Positions 58,137-64,000 of a DNA stretch of 64,000 nucleotides are shown one piece after another. The stretch is from Cellulomonas sp. S1-8 (lineage in GTDB: Bacteria; Actinomycetota; Actinomycetes; Actinomycetales; Cellulomonadaceae), in NCBI RefSeq assembly GCF_026184235.1, contig NZ_CP110806.1, forward strand, positions 1,240,001 through 1,304,000, read 5' to 3'. How positions within the stretch are numbered: position 1 is the first letter of the stretch; the number at the start of each line of letters is the position of its first letter. The position numbers and the translations under genes were made by a program. The notes under the pieces were generated by a model. That model did no database searches. It saw nothing but the letters and a program-made list of their open reading frames with translations, and was not told the origin of the DNA.

Positions 58137-58172
58137 TGCAGCGTTCGGGACCTCATGTGTCCCCAACGCTGC
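58137..58172. repeat. 36-bp palindrome, copy 2, overlapping the yedK stop
   Basis: Identical to copy 1 except T for G in the loop (CTCATGT). It lies 33 bp after the AbiEi/DUF559-like stop and contains the last codons and stop of the convergent yedK gene, so it probably ends transcription from both sides. Confidence 0.9.
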
Positions 58173-58947
58173 GATCGGCGGGGTGACCAGTCGGACTGGG
58201 CGGGTCGACGCGTGTCGGTTCGATGAGGTCCGGGGTGTTGTTGGCCACCGAGTTGACGCGGGTCCCGACCGGCGTCGCCGTCAGGGGCGGGGGAGTCACC
58301 GCGAGGAGCGCGCGGGCGTCGTCCGCGCCGACGGCCGGGTCGAGCCACGCCGACCACGCGTCGGGCGGCAGCAGGACGGGCTGCCGGTCGTGGATCGGGG
58401 CCATCGCCTCGGTCGCCGCGCGGGTCACGACGGTCACCGAGACGAGCCAGCGGTCGGGGTCGTCGTCGTCCCGGGACGGGTCGCGCCAGAACTCGTAGAG
58501 CCCGGCCAGGGCGGCGACCTCGTCGTCGGGCAGGTGGATCCAGTAGGGCTGCTTGGCCGGGCGGCGTGAGCGGGGCGTGCCCGCCGGGGGTTCCGGTGCG
58601 GCCTGCCACTCGTAGTAGCCGTCCGCGGGCAGCAGCGCGCGACGCATCGCCAGCGGACGGGCGAACGCCGACTTCTCCGCGACCGTCTCGGCGCGCGCGT
58701 TGATCATGCGGCTGCCGATCGACGGGTCCTTCGCCCACGACGGCACGAGGCCCCAGCGCGCGACCCGCAGCTGCCGGGTGATCTCGCCGGTCGCGCGGTC
58801 GGCGCGCTCGACGACCATGCGCACACCGTCGGTGGGGGCGACGTTCCACGACGGCGGCAGCAGCCGCACGTCGTCCGCGACGGTCGCCACGGCGAACTCG
58901 TCGGCGATCGCCTGGTCCTCCCGGAAGGACGCGTACCTGCCGCACAT
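58153..58947 (-). CDS. yedK: SOS response-associated peptidase (YedK/HMCES)
   Basis: A 264-residue SRAP-family protein that covalently caps abasic sites in single-stranded DNA. The catalytic Cys2 follows the initiator (MCGRYASF). N83 (MINARAET) and E113 (GYYEWQ) are present, as is the histidine of APIHDRQP. ATG 58947 was chosen because Cys2 must become the N-terminal residue; an in-frame upstream start at 58983 would bury it. The last codons and stop lie in palindrome copy 2. No LexA-type operator is evident upstream. It is divergent from the MFS gene. Confidence 0.95.
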   Translation of the reverse strand: MCGRYASFREDQAIADEFAVATVADDVRLLPPSWNVAPTDGVRMVVERADRATGEITRQLRVARWGLVPSWAKDPSIGSRMINARAETVAEKSAFARPLAMRRALLPADGYYEWQAAPEPPAGTPRSRRPAKQPYWIHLPDDEVAALAGLYEFWRDPSRDDDDPDRWLVSVTVVTRAATEAMAPIHDRQPVLLPPDAWSAWLDPAVGADDARALLAVTPPPLTATPVGTRVNSVANNTPDLIEPTRVDPPSPTGHPADRSVGDT

Positions 58948-59049
58948 GCGGGCCAGCCTCTCACCGCCCACCGACAGCCGCACGCGTGCGCAGCGTCACG
59001 GTCGAATCGATTCGTCCTGCGGTGTGGGCGGTGCGACCATGGAAGGACC

Positions 59050-60348
59050 ATGCGCCAGCCCAGTCCCTCCACCTCCGCCTCGCTGCACGTCGCCACCACC
59101 CCGGCCGACGGGCGAGCCGGCGCGACGCAGCCCGACGACGCCCCCCGCTACCGGCCCGACGCCAAGCACATCCTGCTGCTCGGCACGATGGCCGCGCTGC
59201 CCGCGGTCTCGACCGACATCTACCTGCCGTCGCTGCCCGACGTCGCCCGCGACCTCGGCACGTCCGCCGCCGCCGCGCAGCTGACGATGACGGGGATGCT
59301 CATCGGCGGCGCGATCGGCCAGCTGGTCATCGGCCCGCTGTCCGACCGGTTCGGGCGCCGCACGCCCGTGCTCATCGGCGTCGCGCTGCACGTGGTGATC
59401 TCGCTGCTGTGCGCCATCGCGCCCTCGATCGTCCCGCTGGTCGCGCTGCGCGTGGCCCAGGGGTTCTTCAACGCGTCGGCCACGGTCGTCGCGATGGCAC
59501 TGATCCGCGACCGGTTCACCGGGTCGGACGCCTCGCGCCTGATGTCGCGGCTCATGCTCGTCATCGGGGTGGCCCCGCTGTTCGCGCCGTCGCTCGGCGG
59601 GCTGATCGCCGGGCAGTGGGGGTGGCGCGCCGTCTTCGTGGTGCTCGCCCTGTTCGGGGTCGCGCTGTGGTTCGTCGTCCTGCTGCGCATGCCGGAGACC
59701 CTGCCCCCCGAGCGACGCCGACCGGGCGGCGTCCGCACCGCGCTGTCGGGGTACGCGCACCTGCTGCGCGACCGGCACTTCGTCGCCCTCGCGGTGCTCC
59801 CCGGCCTCACGATGGCCGTCCTCATGACCTACGTCGTGGCCTCGCCGTTCGTGCTGCAGGTCGGGTACGGGATGACGAGCCAGCAGTTCGCGCTGCTGTT
59901 CGCGGTGAACGGGATCGGCCTGGTCCTCGGTGCGCAGGTCAACGCGTCGATCGTGCGGCGCGTCGCCCCGATCCGGATCCTGCGGGTCGCGGTGGTCGCG
60001 ACGGTCGTGCTCACCGGGGTCCTGCTCGCGCTCGCGCTGACCGGCGCCGGCGGGTTGTGGGCGCTGCTCGTCGTGCTGTGGCTCGTGCTCGCGCTCGTCA
60101 ACTTCGCTCCGCCCAACGCCAGCGCAATCGCGCTGGGACGTCACGGCGCCATGGCGGGGACGGCGGCGGCGTTCATCGGCTCGCTGCAGGCGGGCACCGG
60201 TGGTGTCGTGGCGAACCTCTCCGGCGTGCTCGGCGGCGGGGCGGTCGCGATGGCCGCGGTCATGCTCGGTGCCGCGGTCGTGGGGCTCGCGGTGCTCGCC
60301 CTGGCGACCCCGGCCTTCCGCCGCGGCGGGGCCTGGCAGCTCGGCTGA
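59050..60348 (+). CDS. Bcr/CflA-type MFS drug efflux transporter
   Basis: A 432-residue transporter with twelve predicted membrane helices. It has PAVSTDIYLPSLPDVARDLG in the first helix, GPLSDRFGRRTPVLIG (MFS motif A) and the drug:H+ antiporter motif region LRVAQGFFNASATVVAMALI with IGVAPLFAPSLGG in helix 5. This is the DHA1 Bcr/CflA family, which exports varied drugs and metabolites. The N-terminus is hydrophilic for 35 residues. GGAAGGA lies very close to the ATG, so the exact start is less certain. It converges with the aminotransferase gene, 4 bp between stops. Confidence 0.9.
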   Translation: MRQPSPSTSASLHVATTPADGRAGATQPDDAPRYRPDAKHILLLGTMAALPAVSTDIYLPSLPDVARDLGTSAAAAQLTMTGMLIGGAIGQLVIGPLSDRFGRRTPVLIGVALHVVISLLCAIAPSIVPLVALRVAQGFFNASATVVAMALIRDRFTGSDASRLMSRLMLVIGVAPLFAPSLGGLIAGQWGWRAVFVVLALFGVALWFVVLLRMPETLPPERRRPGGVRTALSGYAHLLRDRHFVALAVLPGLTMAVLMTYVVASPFVLQVGYGMTSQQFALLFAVNGIGLVLGAQVNASIVRRVAPIRILRVAVVATVVLTGVLLALALTGAGGLWALLVVLWLVLALVNFAPPNASAIALGRHGAMAGTAAAFIGSLQAGTGGVVANLSGVLGGGAVAMAAVMLGAAVVGLAVLALATPAFRRGGAWQLG

Positions 60349-60352
60349 CGCG

Positions 60353-61561
60353 TCAGGCGAAGGCCGTCCGCAGCCGGGCGACCGCGTCCTCCAGGACGTC
60401 GCGCCGCTTGACGAACGTGAACCGCACCCACGTCCGCAGGGCGTCGTGCGTGGCGGACCCCGGGCGGGTGAACGCGCTGACGGGCACGCCGACGACACCT
60501 GCCCGCGCGGGGAGCTCGCGGCAGAACGCCGCACCGTCGACGGCGCCCAGGGGGGCGGCGTCCGCGAGCACGAAGTACGTGCCGTCGGGCCGGACCACGT
60601 CGAAGCCCGCGCCGCGCAGGCCCGCGCACAGCAGGTCACGCCGCTCGGCGAGCGAGGCGACGAGCCCGTCGACCCACGCCAGGGCCGCGGGGTCCGTCAA
60701 CGCGTGCGCCACGGCCGGCTGGAACGGTGCGCCCGACACGTACGTGAGGAACTGCTTGACGGTCCGCACGGCCGTCACCAGCTCCGCCGGGCCGCTGACC
60801 CAGCCGATCTTCCACCCCGTGAACGAGAACGTCTTGCCGCTCGACGAGATCGTCAGCGTGCGGGCCGCCATCCCCGGCAGCGTCGCGATCGGCACGTGCT
60901 CGACCCCGAACACCAGGTGCTCGTACACCTCGTCGGTCACCACGAGCAGGTCGTGCGCGACCGCGACCCGTGCGACCGACGCCAGCTCGTCGCGGCTCAG
61001 CACCGCACCCGTCGGGTTGTGGGGCGAGTTCAGCAGCAGCAGCCGCGTGCGCGGCGTGACCGCGCGCTCGAGCGCGTCGACGTCGAGGCGGAAGCCGTCG
61101 GTCGTCGCGCGCAGGGGAGCGGTGGTGTGCGTGGCCCCGGCCATCGCGACGACCGCCGCGTAGGAGTCGTAGTACGGCTCGAGCGTGAGGACCTCGTCGC
61201 CCGGGGACGCCAGCGCCAGCACCGCCGCCGCCAGCGCCTCGGTCGCACCCGCCGTGACCAGCACCTGCGTGTCCGGGTCGACCTCGATCCCGTAGCGCGT
61301 GCGCTGGTGGGAGGCGACGGCGGCGCGCAGCGGCGCGATCCCGGGGCCGGGTGGGTACTGGTTCACGCCCGCGAGGATCGCGTCGGCGGCCGCCCGGGCC
61401 ACCGCGGCGGGGCCGTCCACGTCGGGGAAGCCCTGCCCGAGGTTCAGCGCCCCCGTGCGGGCTGCCAGCACGGACATCTCCGCGAAGATCGTCGGGCGCG
61501 CCGTGCCGTCGTCGTCCAGCAGACCCGCTGCCGCTGCCACCTGCTGCCACCTGCTCGTCAC
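60353..61561 (-). CDS. Class I/II PLP-dependent aminotransferase
   Basis: A 402-residue aminotransferase of fold type I. Motifs are ALNLGQGFPDVDGP, NSPHNPTGAV, TDEVYEHLVFG and the PLP-lysine segment ISSSGKTFSFTGWKIGW. The closest pattern is that of kynurenine/methionine aminotransferases (YbdL/KAT group) and the actinobacterial DapC-like group; specificity is unresolved, and dapC proper is at 1.2 kb. GTG 61561 follows TATGCT (61573-61568) by 6 nt. Confidence 0.88.
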   Translation of the reverse strand: MTSRWQQVAAAAGLLDDDGTARPTIFAEMSVLAARTGALNLGQGFPDVDGPAAVARAAADAILAGVNQYPPGPGIAPLRAAVASHQRTRYGIEVDPDTQVLVTAGATEALAAAVLALASPGDEVLTLEPYYDSYAAVVAMAGATHTTAPLRATTDGFRLDVDALERAVTPRTRLLLLNSPHNPTGAVLSRDELASVARVAVAHDLLVVTDEVYEHLVFGVEHVPIATLPGMAARTLTISSSGKTFSFTGWKIGWVSGPAELVTAVRTVKQFLTYVSGAPFQPAVAHALTDPAALAWVDGLVASLAERRDLLCAGLRGAGFDVVRPDGTYFVLADAAPLGAVDGAAFCRELPARAGVVGVPVSAFTRPGSATHDALRTWVRFTFVKRRDVLEDAVARLRTAFA

Positions 61562-61567
61562 GCCGCG

Positions 61568-61573
61568 AGCATA
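61568..61573 (-). promoter_or_regulatory. -10 element of the aminotransferase gene (leaderless)
   Basis: TATGCT on the minus strand ends 6 nt before the GTG at 61561. Confidence 0.55.
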
Positions 61574-61608
61574 GGGTCGCCCGACGTGGCGGGCGCCGTG
61601 CGTCGGCG

Positions 61609-61734
61609 TCAGAGCAGGCCGGCGGCGGCGAGGAGGCCGCTCACCACCAGCAGGGCGAGCGACGACCACGCGGCCACGACCCACCACTCGGTGCGGTGGC
61701 GCCGGACCTCGCTGGTCTGCGTGCGTGCGGTCAT
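61609..61734 (-). CDS. 41-residue single-pass membrane protein
   Basis: A small frame reading MTARTQTSEVRRHRTEW at the start, then one hydrophobic helix (about residues 18-40, WVVAAWSSLALLVVSGLLAA) and a stop. The basic N-terminus before the helix predicts a cytoplasmic N-terminus. Third codon positions are almost all G or C, as in neighbouring genes. GAAGGT abuts the ATG, too close for a good ribosome site. It fills most of the gap between the aminotransferase and lipoprotein genes. No family recognised; function unknown. Confidence 0.5.
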   Translation of the reverse strand: MTARTQTSEVRRHRTEWWVVAAWSSLALLVVSGLLAAAGLL

Positions 61735-61842
61735 ACCTTCAAGATCGGCAGGTGGGGGGCGACGGACAACGCCCGGGGGGGCATGTCGCGGATTTCACCC
61801 GACGGGTGTCCGGCTTGCCCCGCCGACGCCCCCCCGCGGGAC

Positions 61843-62424
61843 TCACTGCGTGGCGGCCTGGAGGTCCTGCCCGAGGTTCGCGAGCTCGGCTCCGACGGCC
61901 TGCAGCGCGCCGCCCGCCTCGGCGCCGGCGCCCGCTGCGGCGGCGTTCAGCCCGGCCTGCGCCTCGGCGACCCCCGCCTGCGCCTCGGCGAGCGCCTCCG
62001 CGGACGCCTCCTGGCCCTCGGCCTTCGCCTGCGCGAGCGCCGCCTCCGCCTCGTCCACCGCGGTCTGCGCGGACGTCACGGCGGCGTCGGCCTCGCCGCG
62101 CGCCTGGTCGTCGAGCGACGCCAGGGACGCGCGGGCCTCGTCGATGCTCGCGCGCGCCTCGGCCGCGTGCGCCTCGCCGTCCGCCAGGATCTGCTGGAGC
62201 TGGTCGCCCGCGGCGGTGAGCTCGTCCGCGGCGCCCTGCGCGGCGCTCGCGACCCCGTCGGCGGCCTGCTGCACGTCGCCGTCGGTGCACGCGGACAGGC
62301 CCAGCGCGAGGACCCCGGTCGCGGCGGTCACGGCGAGCAGCCGCGCCGCACGGTGCCGGGGCGCACCTGCGCCGGTGGTGGTCAGGGGACGGGGACGGCG
62401 GGCGGACGTGCCGAGCGCTGCCAC
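61843..62424 (-). CDS. Alanine-rich coiled-coil lipoprotein
   Basis: A 193-residue lipoprotein. A long basic N-terminus and hydrophobic core lead to the lipobox LGLSAC. The mature part is almost wholly Ala, Glu, Asp and Gln in heptad-like order (AAVTSAQTAVDEAEAALAQA; AEALAEAQAGVAEAQAGL), so a long coiled coil outside the membrane is expected. GTG 62424 has GAAGGAG 7 nt upstream. A spacer or wall-interacting role is plausible but unproven. Low sequence complexity makes homology calls unsafe. Confidence 0.75.
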   Translation of the reverse strand: MAALGTSARRPRPLTTTGAGAPRHRAARLLAVTAATGVLALGLSACTDGDVQQAADGVASAAQGAADELTAAGDQLQQILADGEAHAAEARASIDEARASLASLDDQARGEADAAVTSAQTAVDEAEAALAQAKAEGQEASAEALAEAQAGVAEAQAGLNAAAAGAGAEAGGALQAVGAELANLGQDLQAATQ

Positions 62425-62569
62425 GGGAGGCTCCTTCGGTCGGGAGACGGTCGGCCGGTCGACGAGCGACCGGGGCCGCCCAGTTTGCCCCGAGTTGCTC
62501 CGTCACGCACGGTGTCCGGCCGAGCCGCCGACCGGACCCGCGCGTCGCGGCAGGGGCGGGGCCACGCGA

Positions 62570-62604
62570 CGACGCCCCCGCCGGCAGTGCCGGCGGGGGC
62601 GTCG
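62570..62604 (-). terminator. Strong terminator hairpin downstream of adhE
   Basis: A perfect 16-bp GC-rich stem (62570-62585 with 62589-62604) around a 3-nt loop, 56 bp beyond the adhE stop. Most stable hairpin in the window. Confidence 0.8.
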
Positions 62605-62659
62605 GGAGCGGTGACGGGGGCCGCGCCCGTGGGGCGGGCGCGGACCGTCGGGGAGTCGG

Positions 62660-64000
62660 TCAGGCCCCCGCCCGCTCGCGGCGGTTCCGGACGTCCTCCA
62701 GAGACGTGCCGTAGTAGGCCGCGGTCATGATGTCCTTCATGTCGGCGATCATCGGCATGCGCGGGTTCGCCGGGGCGCACTGGTCCTCGTAGGCACCCAT
62801 GGCCACCTCGTCGAGCCGGTCCATGAACTCCTGCTCGGCGACGCCCTGCGCCTCGAAGGACGCCGGGATGCCCACCTTGGAGCGCAGCGACTCCACGGCC
62901 AGCGCGAAGGACTCGACACCCTGCTCGGGGGTCGCGGCCGGCAGGCCGAGCATCTGCGCGATCTGCGCGAACCGCTCGGGGGCGACGTAGGACTCGTACT
63001 TCGGCCAGCTCGTGAGCTTGGTCGGGACCGTGCCGTTGTACCGGATCACGTGCGGGAGCAGCGTGGCGTTGGTCCGGCCGTGCACCAGGTGGTACGTCGA
63101 GCCGACGACGTGGGCCATGGCGTGCACGATGCCGAGGAACGCGTTGCCGAACGCCATGCCGGCGATCGTCCCGGCGTTGTGCATCTTCTCGCGGGCGTCC
63201 TTCGTGGCCGGGTCGGTCGGCTCGCCGTTCACCGACTGCGCCAGGTTGTCGAAGATCAGGCGGATGGCCTGCAGGGCCATGCCGTCGGTGAAGTCGTTCG
63301 CGTACACCGACACGAACGCCTCGATCGCGTGCGTCAGGGCGTCGAACCCGGAGTCGGCGGCGAGCGAGCGCGGCATCTTCGCGGTGAGCACCGGGTCGAT
63401 GATGGCGACCGTCGGGGTCAGCGCGTAGTCCGCCAGCGGGTACTTCTTGCCCGCGTCCGGGTCGCTGATCACGGCGAACGGCGTGACCTCGGCGCCCGTG
63501 CCCGACGTCGTCGGGATGCAGACGAGCTTGGCGAGCTCGCCCAGCGTCGGGAACTTGAACGCGCGCTTGCGCACGTCGAAGAACTTCTGCTTGAGGTCGG
63601 AGAACACGATCTCCGGGTGCTCGTACAGCAGCCACATGACCTTCGCGGCGTCCATGGGCGAGCCGCCGCCGAGCGCGATGATCGTGTCGGGACGGAAGTG
63701 CCGCATCTGCGCCGCACCGGCCTGCACGGTCTTGACGGACGGCTCGGGCTCGACCTGGTCGATGATCTGCACGGCGACGTTGTTGGTGCGGTGCCGCAGC
63801 ACGTCCAGGACCTTGTCGACGAACCCGAGGGTCGTCATGGTCGCGTCGGTGACGATGGTGACGCGCTCGACGTCGGGCATGTCCGCGAGGTAGCGGATCG
63901 CGTTGGGCTCGAAGTACGTCTTGGCGGGGACCTTGAACCACTGCAAGTTGTTGTTCCTCCGGCCCACGCGCTTGACGTTGATCAGGTTGACCGCCGACAC
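62660..64000 (-). CDS. adhE: AdhE-type alcohol dehydrogenase domain, 5' end outside window
   Basis: The last 446 codons of a gene that continues beyond the window edge. The visible part is the iron-dependent alcohol dehydrogenase half of bifunctional acetaldehyde/alcohol dehydrogenase. It starts LINVKRVGRRNNNLQWFKVP, the usual joint between the aldehyde and alcohol domains. NAD motif ALGGGSPMDAAKVMWLLYEHPE, CIPTTSGTGAEVTPFAVISD, and metal ligands in GFDALTHAIEAF and AMAHVVGSTYHLVHG are intact. The frame is open to base 64000, so the aldehyde domain is probably encoded further on. It reduces acetaldehyde to ethanol when respiration is limited. Confidence 0.88.
   Translation of the reverse strand: MSAVNLINVKRVGRRNNNLQWFKVPAKTYFEPNAIRYLADMPDVERVTIVTDATMTTLGFVDKVLDVLRHRTNNVAVQIIDQVEPEPSVKTVQAGAAQMRHFRPDTIIALGGGSPMDAAKVMWLLYEHPEIVFSDLKQKFFDVRKRAFKFPTLGELAKLVCIPTTSGTGAEVTPFAVISDPDAGKKYPLADYALTPTVAIIDPVLTAKMPRSLAADSGFDALTHAIEAFVSVYANDFTDGMALQAIRLIFDNLAQSVNGEPTDPATKDAREKMHNAGTIAGMAFGNAFLGIVHAMAHVVGSTYHLVHGRTNATLLPHVIRYNGTVPTKLTSWPKYESYVAPERFAQIAQMLGLPAATPEQGVESFALAVESLRSKVGIPASFEAQGVAEQEFMDRLDEVAMGAYEDQCAPANPRMPMIADMKDIMTAAYYGTSLEDVRNRRERAGA

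Overview
The window is a dense, very GC-rich chromosomal segment with third codon positions almost all G or C, frequent GTG starts and many 1-4 bp ATGA/GTGA gene overlaps. This points to a high-GC actinobacterium. A secreted protein with a C-terminal family 2 cellulose-binding module, and gene blocks ordered as in mycobacteria and related Actinobacteria, make a cellulolytic member of the Cellulomonadaceae or relatives the best guess. This is inference; no rRNA or tRNA gene is present to confirm it. The window opens inside a VanW-family gene and closes inside an adhE-like gene.

Layout. 0-8 kb: ferredoxin, lysine/diaminopimelate genes (dapC, dapD, dapE), citrate synthase and a LOG-family nucleosidase. 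8-12 kb: a FolP2-type pterin protein, a polytopic glycosyltransferase, DUF3117 and leucyl aminopeptidase. 12-16.5 kb: the envelope-stress block omt < > sigE-rseA-htrA-tatB. 16.5-18.7 kb: an internally deleted tryptophanyl-tRNA synthetase gene, a 2'-5' RNA ligase homologue and a YihY membrane protein. 18.7-23 kb: sdhCDAB followed by a phosphotransferase. 23-25.8 kb: manC and an M20 amidohydrolase. 26-35.3 kb: one long nucleoside uptake and salvage operon (BMP lipoprotein, ABC ATPase, two permeases, cdd, deoA, a small acidic protein, add, deoC). 35.8-42.7 kb: the cellulose-binding protein, phosphomannomutase/phosphoglucomutase, purine nucleoside phosphorylase and an LpdA-type flavoprotein. 42.7-46.3 kb: the efeUOB iron-uptake operon with a DtxR/IdeR-like box. 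46.3-55.7 kb: acyl-CoA carboxylase alpha, beta and epsilon genes, birA, maf, a NUDIX hydrolase, a VKOR-family protein and a DUF885 protein. 55.7-64 kb: a class III cyclase, a C-rich tandem repeat, a palindrome-flanked AbiEi/DUF559-like gene, a YedK/HMCES homologue, an MFS pump, an aminotransferase, a 41-codon membrane ORF, a lipoprotein and adhE.

Functional links. The nucleoside operon together with the separate PNP and phosphomutase genes forms a complete route from imported nucleosides to bases and pentose phosphates. The carboxylase subunits and biotin ligase are clustered. Two CRP-like palindromes, upstream of gltA and sdhC, suggest cAMP control of the TCA cycle in a window that also encodes a cyclase with all six canonical catalytic residues. 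About sixteen genes show a TANNNT-like hexamer 5-7 nt before the start codon, so leaderless transcripts appear to be the rule here and were used to choose starts.

Most of the window is core genome. I found no prophage, IS element, CRISPR array, tRNA or recognised defence island. The most unusual items are the trpS remnant, an apparent ATC start codon, the duplicated 36-bp palindrome around the AbiEi/DUF559-like gene, the C-rich repeat, a two-state leader before DUF3117, and the DUF6055-hexapeptide-CBM2 protein.
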